Below, piece by piece: positions 50,226-64,000 of a stretch of 64,000 nucleotides of DNA. Both the position numbers and the translations under genes were made by a program. Numbering within the stretch: position 1 is the stretch's first letter; the number at the start of each line of letters is the position of its first letter. The DNA is from Rhodococcoides corynebacterioides NBRC 14404 (GTDB taxonomy: Bacteria; Actinomycetota; Actinomycetes; Mycobacteriales; Mycobacteriaceae), in contig NZ_BCWV01000005.1 of the NCBI RefSeq assembly GCF_001894765.1, positions 310,001-374,000 of the forward strand. The letters are read 5' to 3'. The notes under the pieces are model-generated. The model was not told the DNA's origin. It did no database searches and saw only the letters and a list, made by a program, of their open reading frames with translations.

Positions 50226-51122
50226 GTGACCGCCCCGGCGTCGTCCTCGATCGCGATCGTCCTCGCGTTGATCGCCGCTGCGCTCTTCGCGTGTGCGGCC
50301 GTGGCCCAGCAGTCCGCCGCCGCGGCGGTGCCGGACGGTGCGCTCGTGCGCGGGGTCCTGCGCAGCGGGCGGTGGTGGGCCGGGGTCGGGGGCGACGTGG
50401 GCGGTTATCTCGTCCAGGTCGCCGCTCTGGCGGTCGGATCGGTGGCCGTGGTGCAGCCGGTGCTGGTCAGCATGTTGCTGTTCGCGCTCCCGCTGTCCGC
50501 GCGGTTCTCGGGGCTACGCATGCGTCCGTCGACGTGGCTCGCCGCGGTCGGCCTGACGGCCGCGCTGGTCGTGTTCGTCGCGGTCGGCGAGCCGACGGAG
50601 GGCGACGCCGACGCGCCGTGGGCGGCGTGGGCGTGGCCGCTGGCGGTGGTGGTCGGAATCTCCCTCGTCGCGGCGGCCGTGGGTGCCTCCGCCGGACGCC
50701 GAGCGTCGCGGGCCGCGTTGTCGTTCGGCATCGCCGGTGGGCTTCTGTTCGGCGTCGCGGTCGCGTTCACGAAATACGTCACCGATCTCGTCGAACGGGG
50801 GTTCCTCGCCGCGGCGACGTCCTGGCAGACCTACGCGCTGGTCGCGGCCGGGGTGGCCGGGTTCTACCTCCAGCAGCGTGCGTTCCAGGCCGGGCCGCTC
50901 GCCGCGTCGTTGCCGGCCGTCACCATCGGCGAGCCGCTCGCCGCGGTGGCCCTGGGCGTCGTCGTCCTCGACGAACGGATCGACGTCGGCGGTGTCCGGG
51001 GTCCGGTGGTGATCGCGGCCCTGGCCGTCATGGTTCTCACGACGATCGCCCTCAGCCGGGTCCAGGCCACCGCGGGGGAACCGCGGACCGCTCGGTCCCG
51101 GCCGGTGCACGACCCGCAGTAG
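50226..51122 (+). CDS. DMT-superfamily membrane protein (EamA/NIPA-like)
   Basis: 298-residue polytopic protein with about nine or ten helices and no long loops. It looks like a DMT-family transporter or magnesium-transporter-like (NIPA) protein: paired helices with VAVVQPVLVSMLLFALPLSARFSG (about 75-98) and a second half ending TIGEPLAAVALGVVVLDERI, a common DMT C-terminal pattern. The substrate is unknown. GTG 50226 is four bases after the gnd stop, and the guaB1 start is 11 bases past its own stop, so the three genes are one transcript. Confidence 0.82.
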   Translation: MTAPASSSIAIVLALIAAALFACAAVAQQSAAAAVPDGALVRGVLRSGRWWAGVGGDVGGYLVQVAALAVGSVAVVQPVLVSMLLFALPLSARFSGLRMRPSTWLAAVGLTAALVVFVAVGEPTEGDADAPWAAWAWPLAVVVGISLVAAAVGASAGRRASRAALSFGIAGGLLFGVAVAFTKYVTDLVERGFLAAATSWQTYALVAAGVAGFYLQQRAFQAGPLAASLPAVTIGEPLAAVALGVVVLDERIDVGGVRGPVVIAALAVMVLTTIALSRVQATAGEPRTARSRPVHDPQ

Positions 51123-51127
51123 GATGA

Positions 51128-52570
<1,443 letters not shown>

Positions 52571-52626
52571 TCCCGGCGGACTCCGCGGTTGACCGACGCC
52601 GCGGCCGGGTATCGCACCTCTCACGT

Positions 52627-52657
52627 CCCGTTCGACCAGCACGACCCGTTCGACCAG
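52627..52657 (+). repeat. Short direct repeat before the first CBS membrane protein
   Basis: CCCGTTCGACCAG occurs at 52627-52639 and 52645-52657, an 18-base offset. It lies in the 106-base gap between guaB1 and the next GTG. It might be a regulator site or simple local duplication. Confidence 0.6.
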
Positions 52658-52676
52658 TTAGGACACCGGTGCCGTC

Positions 52677-54065
52677 GTGACCGTGCTCGTCCCCGTGCTC
52701 AGCCTCGTCGGTTTCGTCGCACTCACGGCCGGGACCGCCCTGTTCGTGGCGGCGGAGTTCTCGCTGACCGCGCTCGAACGCAGCACCGTCGAGGCGGCCG
52801 CCCGCGAGGGCGACGCGCGGTCCCGCCAGGTGCTGCGCGCGCACAAGACGCTGTCCTTCCAGCTCTCGGGCGCACAGCTCGGGATCACCATCACCACGCT
52901 GATCACCGGCTACATCGCGGAACCGGTGCTCGCGCGGTTCATCTCGCCGGTGGTGCTCGCGATCGGCGCGTCGGAGCGGGTCGCGACCGCGGCCTCGCTG
53001 GTGCTCGCGCTGATCATCGCGACGTCGTTGTCGATGGTGTTCGGCGAGCTGGTGCCGAAGAACCTCGCGATCGCGAACCCGATCGGCGTGGCCCGTGTCG
53101 CGGCGGGCCCGCAGGCGGCGTTCTCCCTCGTGTTCCGGTGGGCGATCGACGGCCTCAACGGGTCCGCCAACTGGATGGTGCGGCGGCTCGGGATCGAGCC
53201 GGCGGAGGAGCTCCGCTCGGCGCGCTCTCCTCAGGAACTCGGCTCGCTCGTCCGCACGTCGGCCGAACACGGGTCGCTCGACGCCCGCACCGCGCGACTG
53301 GTGGATCGGTCGCTGCAGTTCGGCGACCGTAGCGCCGACGAGCTGATGACGCCGCGCGTGAAGATCGAGACCCTCTCCGAGCGGGACACGGTGGCCGACC
53401 TGATCGACACCGCGGCCCGGACGGGCTTCTCCCGGTTCCCGGTGGTCGTCGCCGGCGACCTGGACGACACCCTCGGAGTCGTCCACATCAAGCACGCGTT
53501 CACCGTGCCCGCCGCCGAGCGCGGCACCACGCCGGTGCGGACGCTCGCCGCCCGGGTCCCGACGGTGCCCGCGAGTCTCGACGGCGACTCGGTGATGGAC
53601 CGCGTGCGTGCCGACGGCATGCAGGTCGCGCTCGTCGTGGACGAATACGGCGGCACCGCGGGCATCGTCACCATGGAGGACCTCATCGAGGAGATCGTCG
53701 GCGACGTCCGCGACGAGCACGACACCCCGGACGTCGACGTGCAGCGGGTCGGCGACGGCTGGCTGTGCTCGGGGTTGCTCCGGATCGACGAGGTGGTCGA
53801 GCACACCGGGTACGCCGCGCCGAGCGGGGACTACGAGACGCTCGGCGGACTCGTGCTGACCCGGTTCGCCCGCATTCCGGAGGCCGGCGATCGCGTGGTG
53901 CTTCCCACGGCCGTCGGCGAGTCCGACGACGACGCGCACGGCGGGTGGATCGCGCGGGTCGAGTCGATGGACGGCCGACGGATCGACCGGATTCTCGTGC
54001 GACCCGCCGCTCCCGAGGAAGTGGGTCACCTGCGGAGCGCCGGTTCGGAGGACGACCGTGGGTGA
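52677..54065 (+). CDS. Hemolysin C/CorC-family (DUF21-CBS) membrane protein
   Basis: 462 residues: a DUF21 (CNNM) membrane domain of four helices (about 1-200, with [20 protein letters not shown] and [14 protein letters not shown]), a CBS pair (about 215-335, with [14 protein letters not shown] and [22 protein letters not shown]) and a C-terminal CorC/HlyC domain. Such proteins are implicated in magnesium/cobalt efflux or homeostasis. It corresponds in position to Rv1842c. The GTG has no strong ribosome site. It overlaps the next gene by eight bases. Confidence 0.88.
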   Translation: MTVLVPVLSLVGFVALTAGTALFVAAEFSLTALERSTVEAAAREGDARSRQVLRAHKTLSFQLSGAQLGITITTLITGYIAEPVLARFISPVVLAIGASERVATAASLVLALIIATSLSMVFGELVPKNLAIANPIGVARVAAGPQAAFSLVFRWAIDGLNGSANWMVRRLGIEPAEELRSARSPQELGSLVRTSAEHGSLDARTARLVDRSLQFGDRSADELMTPRVKIETLSERDTVADLIDTAARTGFSRFPVVVAGDLDDTLGVVHIKHAFTVPAAERGTTPVRTLAARVPTVPASLDGDSVMDRVRADGMQVALVVDEYGGTAGIVTMEDLIEEIVGDVRDEHDTPDVDVQRVGDGWLCSGLLRIDEVVEHTGYAAPSGDYETLGGLVLTRFARIPEAGDRVVLPTAVGESDDDAHGGWIARVESMDGRRIDRILVRPAAPEEVGHLRSAGSEDDRG

Positions 54066-55149
54066 CCTCGCCGCGGTGGGCCTCGCGGTGATCCTGCTGC
54101 TGCTGAACGCCTTCTTCGTCGGTGCCGAGTTCTCCCTGATCTCCGCCCGACGGGACCGGTTGGACAGCCTGGTCGCCCAGGGCAAGAAGCGGGCCGCGGT
54201 GGTCGTCGAGGCAGGTCAGAATCTGTCGCTCATGCTGGCGGCGGCGCAGCTCGGCATCACCATCTGCTCGATCCTGCTCGGCCGGGTGGCCGAGCCCGCC
54301 GTGGCTCATCTGATCGAGCGGCCGTTCGAGTGGGCCGGACTGCCGGAGCAGTTGCTCCATCCGGTCGGGTTCACGCTGGCGCTGATGATCGTGGTGATCC
54401 TGCACATCCTGATCGGCGAGATGGTGCCGAAGAACATCGCCATCGCCGGTCCGGAATCGACCGCGATGCTGCTGGTGCCGATGCACCTGCGGTGGCTCGC
54501 CGTCGCCAAGCCGTTGATCGCGTTCTACAACCTCTGCGCCAACGCGACGTTGCGGGCCCTGCGGGTCGAACCCCGTGACGAACTGGAATCGTCCGTGTCC
54601 GCCGACCAACTCTCCGACATGATCGGCGAGTCCCGGTCCGAGGGACTGATCGACGAGGAGGAGCACCGCCGGCTCGCCCGAGCGCTCGAGACGTCGGGAC
54701 GGACGGTGCGCGAGGTCCTGATCCCGCTGGAGCGGGCCCGTACCGTCCGCACCGGCCCGGACGGGCCGACCCTGGGGGCCATCGAGGAAGCGGTGCGCGA
54801 GACGGGTTTCTCCCGCTACCCGGTGCGCGACGACGCCGACGGCCTCATCGGCTATCTGCACCTCAAGGACGTGCTCGATCTCATGGCCGATCCGGACGCG
54901 GACGCCGACACGGTCATCCCGCGATCGGACGTGCGGATGCTGCCCGTGGTCGACGGTCGAACCCCGTTGGACGAGGCGCTGGCGCGTCTGCGCAGTCGTC
55001 GCAGCCACCTCGCAGCGGTCGCGGAACCGGGGCAGGGCACCATCGGCATCGTCGCGCTCGAGGACCTGGTCGAGGAGTTCGTGGGGACGGTGCGCGACGG
55101 GACCCACCGCGTCGAGGACGTCGTTCCGGGTCCGGACGAGCAGGGATGA
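54058..55149 (+). CDS. Second DUF21-CBS membrane protein
   Basis: 363 residues: DUF21 membrane domain ([29 protein letters not shown], then [21 protein letters not shown]) and a CBS pair ending [26 protein letters not shown], but without the CorC/HlyC domain of its neighbour, so it is a shorter paralogue (like Rv1841c). The two probably form a complex. GTG 54058 lies inside the end of the preceding gene, and its own stop overlaps the next ATG (ATGA), so the three are translationally coupled. Confidence 0.87.
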   Translation: MGDLAAVGLAVILLLLNAFFVGAEFSLISARRDRLDSLVAQGKKRAAVVVEAGQNLSLMLAAAQLGITICSILLGRVAEPAVAHLIERPFEWAGLPEQLLHPVGFTLALMIVVILHILIGEMVPKNIAIAGPESTAMLLVPMHLRWLAVAKPLIAFYNLCANATLRALRVEPRDELESSVSADQLSDMIGESRSEGLIDEEEHRRLARALETSGRTVREVLIPLERARTVRTGPDGPTLGAIEEAVRETGFSRYPVRDDADGLIGYLHLKDVLDLMADPDADADTVIPRSDVRMLPVVDGRTPLDEALARLRSRRSHLAAVAEPGQGTIGIVALEDLVEEFVGTVRDGTHRVEDVVPGPDEQG

Positions 55150-56039
55150 TCGTGCTGAGCCCCGCCGAGTTCGACACGCGACGGGCGGCGCACGAGCACC
55201 GCGTGGACGAGGCGATCGGCGACCACGTCGCGCGCCGGGCGACCGGTGCGACCCATCCGGTGATCGACTTCCTCTTCACCTACTACAGCCTCAAGCCGGG
55301 ACATCTGCGTCGGTGGCATCCCGGCCACGGCACCGCGCTCGTCGGCGACGCCGCGGCGGCCTACCGCGACCGCACCGGGTACACGTCGGTCACCGTGGAC
55401 GGCGTTCCCGCGACGACGGTGTCCGACGAGTTCCTGGCCAAGCGTCTCGCGGCGGTCGAGTTCGTGCACACCCTGCTGACCCGCACCGCCGGGCGACCGG
55501 CCCGGCTGGGCTGTTTCGGCCTGCACGAGTGGGCGATGGTCTACCGGGGTGGCGGCGACGCCCTCCGCCACGACGTCCCCCTGCGACTCGGGCACGAGGG
55601 GACCGACCGGGTGGTCGAGGAGATGCCGTTGCGGTGCACCCACTACGACGCGTTCCGCTTCTTCACCCCCGACGCGGTGCCCCGCAACGACACCGAACTC
55701 TCCCCCGATCACCGGCTGCGGACCGAACAACCCGGTTGCCTGCACGCGGCGATGGATCTCTACAAGTGGGTGGCCAAGCTGGGACCGCTGCTCCCGTCCG
55801 ATCTCCTGATGGACTGCTTCGACCTGGCACGGACCGCCCGCGAGATCGACATGCGCGCCAGCCCGTACGACCTGCGGGGGTACGGCTACGCCCCGATCGC
55901 CGTCGAGACACCGGCCGGACGAGCGGAGTACGTGCGGGTGCAGCAGGACGTCGCGGAGCGGGCGACCCCACTGCGCGCGCGTGTCGTCGAGGGGTGTCGG
56001 GCACTCCTGGTGCACTCCGGTCGGAATACCAGTGGGTAA
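55146..56039 (+). CDS. Conserved actinobacterial protein of unknown function
   Basis: 297-residue protein with conserved-looking blocks but no recognised catalytic fold. Notable are [24 protein letters not shown] near residue 38, [16 protein letters not shown] (about 120-135), [15 protein letters not shown] and [23 protein letters not shown]. Many family members are labelled 3-methyladenine DNA glycosylase in databases, but no helix-hairpin-helix or AlkA/Tag motif is visible, so that label is not used here. His, Cys and Asp clusters suggest an enzyme. It is translationally coupled to the DUF21-CBS pair and precedes glcB. Confidence 0.75.
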   Translation: MIVLSPAEFDTRRAAHEHRVDEAIGDHVARRATGATHPVIDFLFTYYSLKPGHLRRWHPGHGTALVGDAAAAYRDRTGYTSVTVDGVPATTVSDEFLAKRLAAVEFVHTLLTRTAGRPARLGCFGLHEWAMVYRGGGDALRHDVPLRLGHEGTDRVVEEMPLRCTHYDAFRFFTPDAVPRNDTELSPDHRLRTEQPGCLHAAMDLYKWVAKLGPLLPSDLLMDCFDLARTAREIDMRASPYDLRGYGYAPIAVETPAGRAEYVRVQQDVAERATPLRARVVEGCRALLVHSGRNTSG

Positions 56040-56098
56040 CATCGTGCACGGCGCGGCAACGGTGCCGCGGCCGACGAGAGTCGAGTGAGGGGCTACAG

Positions 56099-58276
56099 AT
56101 GACGGAACGCGTCCAGGTCGGAAGTCTGCAGGTTGCCGCTGTTCTGCACGAGTTCGTGCAGTCGAAGGCCCTGCCGGGTACCGGTGTCGAGGCGGAGGCG
56201 TTCTGGTCCGGGGTGGAGTCGTTGCTGACGGATCTCGCCCCGAAGAACCGCGCTCTGCTGGGCGCTCGCGACGAGATCCAGGGCAAGCTCGACGCCTGGC
56301 ATTCCGAGCACCCGGGCGCCGGGTACGACAAGGCGGCGTACAAGGCGTTCCTGCAGGAGATCGGGTACCTCGAGGAGCAGCCGGCGCCGTTCTCGATCAC
56401 CACCTCCGGGGTGGACCGGGAGATCACCTCCACCGCCGGTCCCCAGTTGGTGGTGCCGGTGCTCAACGCCCGCTTCGCGATCAACGCCTCCAACGCCCGC
56501 TGGGGCTCGCTCTACGACGCCCTGTACGGCACCGACGCCATCCCCGAGGACGGTGGCGCCGAGAAGGGCACCTCCTACAACCGGGTCCGCGGCGACAAGG
56601 TCATCGCCTACGCCCGCGCGTTCCTCGACGAGGCCGTGCCGCTGGCGTCGGGCTCGCACGTCGACGCCACCGCCTACGTGATCGACGGGTCCGCCCTGTC
56701 GGTGACCCTCGCCTCGGGTGAGACCACCGGCCTGGCCGATCCGGCTCTGCTCGTCGGCTACACCGGCGAGCCGTCGGCGCCGACGGGCATCCTGTTCCGC
56801 CACCACGGTCTGCACCTGGAACTGCAGATCGACGCCACCAGCCCCATCGGCAGCACCGACGCCGCCGGCGTGAAGGACGTGCTCGTCGAGTCGGCCGTCA
56901 CCACGATCATGGACCTCGAGGACTCCGTCGCCGCGGTCGACGCCGAGGACAAGGTCCTCGGCTACGGCAATTGGCTGGGCCTGATGCGCGGCGACCTCGC
57001 CGAGGAGGTCACCAAGAACGGCAAGACCTTCACCCGCACCATGAACCCCGACCGCGTCTACACCGCCCTCGACGGCTCCGAGCTGGTGCTGCACGGCCGC
57101 TCGCTGCTGTTCGTGCGCAACGTCGGACACCTGATGACCACCGACGCAATCCTCGACGCCGACGGCAACGAGGTGCCCGAGGGCATCCTCGACGCGATCA
57201 TGACCTCGCTGTGCGGCATGCACAGCCTCACCGGCGAGGTGGAGCTGACCAACAGTCGCACCGGCTCGCTCTACATCGTCAAGCCGAAGATGCACGGCCC
57301 CGCCGAGGTCGCGTTCACCGACGAGCTGTTCGCCCGCGTGGAGGACCTGCTGGGTCTGTCCCGCAACACCCTCAAGGTCGGCATCATGGACGAGGAGCGG
57401 CGCACCACCGTCAACCTCGCCGCCGCGATCGCCGCGGCGAAGGAGCGGGTGGTGTTCATCAACACCGGCTTCCTCGACCGCACCGGCGACGAGATCCACA
57501 CCTCCATGGAGGCCGGGCCGGTGGTCCGCAAGGCCGAGATGAAGAAGCAGACGTGGATCGCCGCCTACGAGGACTGGAACGTCGACACCGGCCTGGCCGC
57601 CGGCCTGGAAGGCAAGGCGCAGATCGGCAAGGGCATGTGGGCGATGCCGGACCTGATGGCCGACATGCTCGAGCAGAAGATCGGCCACCCGAAGGCCGGC
57701 GCCAACACCGCCTGGGTGCCGTCCCCGACGGCGGCGACCCTGCACGCGCTGCACTACCACAAGGTGGACGTGTTCGCCCGCCAGGAGGAGATCGCGCAGG
57801 CCAAGCGTGCCACCGTCGATCAGATTCTCGAGATCCCGCTGGCCGCGGACACCTCGTGGAGCGCGGAGGACAAGCAGCGCGAGCTCGACAACAACTGCCA
57901 GTCGATCCTCGGATACGTCGTGCGCTGGATCGACCACGGTGTGGGCTGCTCGAAGGTGCCCGACATCGACGACGTCGCCCTCATGGAAGACCGTGCCACA
58001 CTGCGCATCTCGAGTCAGTTGCTGGCCAACTGGGTGCGTCACGGTGTCGTCTCCGAGGACGACGTGCTCGCCTCCCTGCACCGCATGGCGCCGGTGGTCG
58101 ATCGACAGAACGCCGGTGACCCCACCTACCGGCCGCTCGCCGAGAACTCCGAGACCAACATCGCGTTCAACGCGGCGAAGGACCTCATCCTGCTCGGCAC
58201 GCAGCAGCCCAACGGCTACACCGAGCCGATCCTGCACGCCCGTCGTCGCGAGTACAAGGCCGCCAACGCCCGATGA
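56099..58276 (+). CDS. glcB: Malate synthase G
   Basis: 725-residue monomeric malate synthase, the usual length for the G isoform, condensing glyoxylate with acetyl-CoA to malate in the glyoxylate bypass. Signature blocks include [34 protein letters not shown] and the terminal NPTGAP-like region; [25 protein letters not shown] is typical. It corresponds to Rv1837c. The ATG at 56099 follows GTGAGGGG. It supports growth on fatty acids, acetate or sterol-derived acetyl-CoA. It is followed six bases later by the VWA gene. Confidence 0.95.
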   Translation: MTERVQVGSLQVAAVLHEFVQSKALPGTGVEAEAFWSGVESLLTDLAPKNRALLGARDEIQGKLDAWHSEHPGAGYDKAAYKAFLQEIGYLEEQPAPFSITTSGVDREITSTAGPQLVVPVLNARFAINASNARWGSLYDALYGTDAIPEDGGAEKGTSYNRVRGDKVIAYARAFLDEAVPLASGSHVDATAYVIDGSALSVTLASGETTGLADPALLVGYTGEPSAPTGILFRHHGLHLELQIDATSPIGSTDAAGVKDVLVESAVTTIMDLEDSVAAVDAEDKVLGYGNWLGLMRGDLAEEVTKNGKTFTRTMNPDRVYTALDGSELVLHGRSLLFVRNVGHLMTTDAILDADGNEVPEGILDAIMTSLCGMHSLTGEVELTNSRTGSLYIVKPKMHGPAEVAFTDELFARVEDLLGLSRNTLKVGIMDEERRTTVNLAAAIAAAKERVVFINTGFLDRTGDEIHTSMEAGPVVRKAEMKKQTWIAAYEDWNVDTGLAAGLEGKAQIGKGMWAMPDLMADMLEQKIGHPKAGANTAWVPSPTAATLHALHYHKVDVFARQEEIAQAKRATVDQILEIPLAADTSWSAEDKQRELDNNCQSILGYVVRWIDHGVGCSKVPDIDDVALMEDRATLRISSQLLANWVRHGVVSEDDVLASLHRMAPVVDRQNAGDPTYRPLAENSETNIAFNAAKDLILLGTQQPNGYTEPILHARRREYKAANAR

Positions 58277-58282
58277 CGACCC

Positions 58283-60001
58283 GTGGGTAACCACCGCCGC
58301 GATCACGCGGAGCGACGACGCCGCGGGGTCTCCCGCGGCGTCGTCGCGACCGTCGTGGTCCTCCTCCTGCTCGCGGCCGCCGTGGTCGGCTGGTTCGCCG
58401 TCCGCGACCGGTCGGCCGAGGAGGCCGAGCAGGCCGCCCGGGCCTGCGTCGAGGGCGAGGCCACCCTGGCCGTCACCGCCGATCCGGACGTCGCGGACGT
58501 GCTGCGCACCCTCGGCGAGTCCTGGACGGCCGGGGGCCCGGTGGTGCGGGATCACTGCATCACGACGGCGGTGACCGCCGCGCCCACGGCAGTCGCCGCC
58601 GAGGCCCTCGCCGCCACGACGTACGACCCGTCCGCCGCGGGACCCGAGCCGGCGTTGTGGGTGCCCAGCGACACGGCCGCGGCAGCAGCGGTCGCCGCAC
58701 GCGGCACGGACATCACCCCGCGGTCGGTGGTCACCTCACCCGTGGTCCTCGGGGCCGCACCCACCGTCGCCGACGGTCTCGCTGCTGCCGGGTCGCGGTG
58801 GACCGACCTTCCCGCACTGGCGTCGTCGGCCGACCCGCTGCGGCTCGCCCTGCCCACGGGCCCCGCGACCGCGGCCACTCTGGTGGCGGTGGCCACCGAC
58901 CCCGGGACGGAGACCCAGCCGCTGACGGTCGACCGCGCCACGTCGCCCGCCGCGGTGTCGGCGGTGTCCCGCCTCGCGCTGGCCGCGCGCGACGTTCCGG
59001 CCGACATCGCCGACGTCGACGCCGCCCTCGACACGATCGTCCGAGCTCCCGATCCGACCGCGGCGCCGGTTCGCGCCGTCCCGGTCACAGAGCAGCAGCT
59101 CGCGATGCGCATCCGCGAGGGCCAGCAGCTCGCAGCGTTCCGACCGGCCGGGCCGACACCGATGGCGGATCACCCCGGGCTGGTCCTCGCGACCGCGGAT
59201 CCGACGGCGCGGGCCGCAGCGGCGGAGTTCCTCGACTACGTCCGGTCGGCCCCGGGCCGCGAGGCGTTCCTCGCGGCCGGCTTCCGCGTCCCCGGCGAGT
59301 CCACCGACACCCCCGACCCGATCGTTGGGCTGGACTTCCCCGCGGTGGACCCGGTCGCGCCGGTTCCGACCGCCGACGCCCGAGCTGCGGTGCTCGGTAC
59401 CGCTGCGGAGCCGAGTCGACCGGCGTCCACCACCGTGCTGCTCGACGTGTCCGGGTCGATGGAGTCGATCGACGGCGGGAGCACCCGGCTCGACAACGTC
59501 CGCGCGGCACTCGGCCAGGCGACCGGCGCACTGTCCGGCGACGGCCGCCTCGGCGTGTGGATCTACAGCCGCGGTCTGGACGGATCCCGCCCGTACCGCG
59601 TCCTCGCACCGCTGGGCCCGTCGGCGGAGAGCGCACGGACCGGTCTGGACGCCCTCTCGGGCATCACCCCGCAGACCGCCACCTCGACGTACGCGTCGGT
59701 CCTCGCCGCGTACCGCTCGGCCGTCGAGAACTGGAGTCCCGACGGCCCCCAGTCCGTTCTGCTCGTGACCGACGGACCCAACGACGACACGTCGATCTCA
59801 CCGTCGTCGTTCCTGCAGTCGCTGGCCGACGCCGCCGATCCGGCGCGTCCGGTCCGCCTCGACGTCGTGTCGCTGGCGGACGCTTCCGATATCGACACCC
59901 TGCGCAGCGCCGCAGGGCAGACAGGTGGAGACGTGATCGTCACAGCATCGTCCGACCCCGGCCTGGCCGGAACCCTCGAGCGACTGACCTCCGCCCGGTG
60001 A
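58283..60001 (+). CDS. Membrane-anchored SBP-like plus VWA protein
   Basis: 572 residues. A basic N-terminus and one helix (GVVATVVVLLLLAAAVVGWFAV, about 18-39) anchor it, with the rest outside. Residues about 55-350 look like a solute-binding-protein-like domain (TLAVTADPDVADVLRTLGESW opens it). Residues 380-560 form a von Willebrand factor A domain with the MIDAS DVSGSM (D388, S390, S392), and LLVTDGPND. It is the counterpart of Rv1836c. It may bind a ligand or protein in a metal-dependent way. GTG 58283 is six bases after glcB and its stop overlaps the next ATG by one base. Confidence 0.86.
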   Translation: MGNHRRDHAERRRRGVSRGVVATVVVLLLLAAAVVGWFAVRDRSAEEAEQAARACVEGEATLAVTADPDVADVLRTLGESWTAGGPVVRDHCITTAVTAAPTAVAAEALAATTYDPSAAGPEPALWVPSDTAAAAAVAARGTDITPRSVVTSPVVLGAAPTVADGLAAAGSRWTDLPALASSADPLRLALPTGPATAATLVAVATDPGTETQPLTVDRATSPAAVSAVSRLALAARDVPADIADVDAALDTIVRAPDPTAAPVRAVPVTEQQLAMRIREGQQLAAFRPAGPTPMADHPGLVLATADPTARAAAAEFLDYVRSAPGREAFLAAGFRVPGESTDTPDPIVGLDFPAVDPVAPVPTADARAAVLGTAAEPSRPASTTVLLDVSGSMESIDGGSTRLDNVRAALGQATGALSGDGRLGVWIYSRGLDGSRPYRVLAPLGPSAESARTGLDALSGITPQTATSTYASVLAAYRSAVENWSPDGPQSVLLVTDGPNDDTSISPSSFLQSLADAADPARPVRLDVVSLADASDIDTLRSAAGQTGGDVIVTASSDPGLAGTLERLTSAR

Positions 60002-61140
60002 TGCGCATGGCGGTGTTCGCCGTCGTCCTCGGGCTCGTGACGTTCTGGCTGCACCGACGCCTCGTCGTCGCCGGCGACCTCCGCCGCGGCACCGGCCGCG
60101 TCGTCGATGCAGTAATCGTCCTGTTCTGGGCGGCGGCCGTCATCGGCATCGGCTCCGGTGAGGTTCTCGACCCGTCGTGGGCTCGATACGTCGCCTACCC
60201 GGGTCTGAGCTGGCTGGCGGTTCTGCTCTACCTCGTGCTCGGCTCCATCCTGATCGCCCTGGTCGCGGGGCTGATGCGGCTCGGCGCCGCCGTGGTGCGC
60301 CGGGACGGCACGGACGCCCGCCGCACCACGGTGCGCCGGGCCAACACCGTGCTCGTGCTGGGTACGGTCGCGGCCGTGGGCTACGGCGTGGTGGACGCGG
60401 CCTCGCCCGAGGTCACTCGCACCCAGGTCAGCCTGCCCGGTCTGCCCGCCTCGTTCGACGGCATGCGAGTCGCCGTGGTGTCCGACCTGCACGTCGGTCC
60501 CGCACGCGGTGAGCGCTTCGTCGCCGGCGTGGTCGACGAGATCCTGGCGCAGTCGCCGGACCTGATCCTGGTGGCGGGCGACCTGATCGACGGCACCACG
60601 GAGCTGGTCGGGCCGTCGCTCGCGCCCCTGAGCCGCCTCGACGCTCCGATGGGGGTCTTCGTCACCAGCGGCAACCACGAGTTCTACGCCGGCGACGGCG
60701 GCCGCTGGCTGGACCTGTTCGACTCCCTGGGGCCCACCGTGCTCCGCAACGAGCCGGTCCAGCTCCGGCGCGGGTCCGACACGATCGACCTGGTGGGCAT
60801 CGAGGACCTCACCGCCCCGGAGCCGTACCAGCCGGATCTGCCCGCGGCGCTGAACGGCACCGACCGGGACGACTTCCAGCTGCTCGTCGCGCATCAGCCG
60901 AAGCAGGCGCTGGAGGCGTCCGATCTCGGAGTGGATCTGCAGGTGTCGGGTCACACGCACGGCGGACAGATCTGGCCGATCCCGTACCTGGTGCCGCTGC
61001 AACAGCCCACCGTGCAGGGGCTCGACACCATCGGGAACACCACGATCTACACCACCCGCGGCGCCGGGGCCTGGGGGCCACCGGTCCGCATCGGCGCGCC
61101 GCCGGAGATCACGATGCTCGAACTCCGGTCGGCGGCCTGA
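60001..61140 (+). CDS. Membrane-anchored metallophosphoesterase
   Basis: 379 residues with four N-terminal helices (to about 140), then a calcineurin-like phosphoesterase domain. All metal-binding blocks are present: VVSDLHVGP, LVAGDLIDGT, VTSGNHEFYAG and VSGHTHGGQIWP. These sit on the outer or inner face of the membrane and hydrolyse a phosphoester; the substrate is unknown. The YaeI/YkuE-type family often acts on lipid intermediates. It is one base from the VWA gene. It ends 10 bases from the convergent gcvP stop. Confidence 0.9.
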   Translation: MRMAVFAVVLGLVTFWLHRRLVVAGDLRRGTGRVVDAVIVLFWAAAVIGIGSGEVLDPSWARYVAYPGLSWLAVLLYLVLGSILIALVAGLMRLGAAVVRRDGTDARRTTVRRANTVLVLGTVAAVGYGVVDAASPEVTRTQVSLPGLPASFDGMRVAVVSDLHVGPARGERFVAGVVDEILAQSPDLILVAGDLIDGTTELVGPSLAPLSRLDAPMGVFVTSGNHEFYAGDGGRWLDLFDSLGPTVLRNEPVQLRRGSDTIDLVGIEDLTAPEPYQPDLPAALNGTDRDDFQLLVAHQPKQALEASDLGVDLQVSGHTHGGQIWPIPYLVPLQQPTVQGLDTIGNTTIYTTRGAGAWGPPVRIGAPPEITMLELRSAA

Positions 61141-61150
61141 TCCGACGCGG

Positions 61151-63994
<2,844 letters not shown>

Positions 63995-64000
63995 GGATTA

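Noticed and set aside
55146-56039. Calling this gene a 3-methyladenine DNA glycosylase
   Set aside because: No helix-hairpin-helix, catalytic Asp context or other glycosylase motif could be seen.

Overview
The window is high-GC actinobacterial chromosome with dense coding on both strands, many GTG starts and 1- or 4-base stop/start overlaps. The content points to a mycolic-acid actinomycete of the Rhodococcus/Williamsia/Gordonia type. The evidence is a cholesterol oxidase with a secreted LIP-family lipase, F420-type luciferase-like and deazaflavin proteins, a 13E12 (DUF222-HNH) gene behind an SOS box, furA-katG, IdeR-type iron boxes, and a right-hand third whose gene order resembles Mycobacterium tuberculosis Rv1846c to Rv1832 (blaI, M56 peptidase, gnd, guaB1, two CBS/DUF21 membrane proteins, glcB, VWA protein, gcvP). 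The species cannot be fixed by eye. No rRNA, tRNA, CRISPR array, insertion sequence or prophage was recognised.

Layout. 1-4825 (minus): MpaB-type oxygenase (cut by the window edge), aldehyde dehydrogenase, secreted lipase and Tat-exported cholesterol oxidase, behind a promoter whose spacer holds a TetR-like palindrome. 4829-8374 (minus): four genes in an unbroken chain of 4-base overlaps (antiporter, acetyltransferase, MFS exporter, TetR regulator). 8470-13350: a dienelactone hydrolase, debris of two unrelated genes, then a CsoR/CstR-like regulon (sensor, DUF302 protein, MMPL transporter, 55-residue Cys-rich protein) with CCCC/GGGG operators. 13382-18314: VOC protein, TetR/flavodoxin-fold oxidoreductase pair with a palindromic operator, SOS-boxed DUF222-HNH gene, two short-chain or small membrane genes and an FKBP lipoprotein.

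18343-25229: iron box and siderophore ABC system 1 (binding protein, permease with an apparent CTG start, ATPase), a convergent SDR/deazaflavin pair, then furA-katG with a recognisable FurA operator and a strong terminator. 25208-30022: cytosolic lipase-fold hydrolase, a second iron-boxed siderophore-binding lipoprotein, F420-type oxidoreductase, SRPBCC protein, SDR. 30024-33392: EthA-like flavin monooxygenase between an AraC regulator (tandem direct repeats) and a Clp-N/HTH protein whose leaderless promoter is covered by two identical palindromes. 33398-37187: SDR, F420-type oxidoreductase, type II NADH dehydrogenase, hotdog thioesterase. 37251-41509: divergent iron-box pair, an iron-regulated protein of unknown function, and siderophore ABC system 2, whose first permease carries an N-terminal RDD domain.

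41506-45416: MprF-like aminoacyl-lipid synthase with an overlapping membrane esterase. 45481-46900: BlaI/M56 sensor pair. 46957-64000: DEAD-box helicase with a long structured leader, gnd, DMT transporter, GuaB1-type GMP reductase, two CBS membrane proteins, a conserved unknown, malate synthase G, a VWA protein, metallophosphoesterase and the glycine cleavage P-protein.

Functionally, the iron genes form the clearest theme: two complete uptake ABC systems, an extra binding protein and five IdeR-like sites within 20 kb. The most unusual items are the RDD-FecCD fusion, the Clp-N/HTH gene with twin palindromes over its own promoter, the CstR-like regulon with a tiny Cys-rich protein, and the CTG-started permease.
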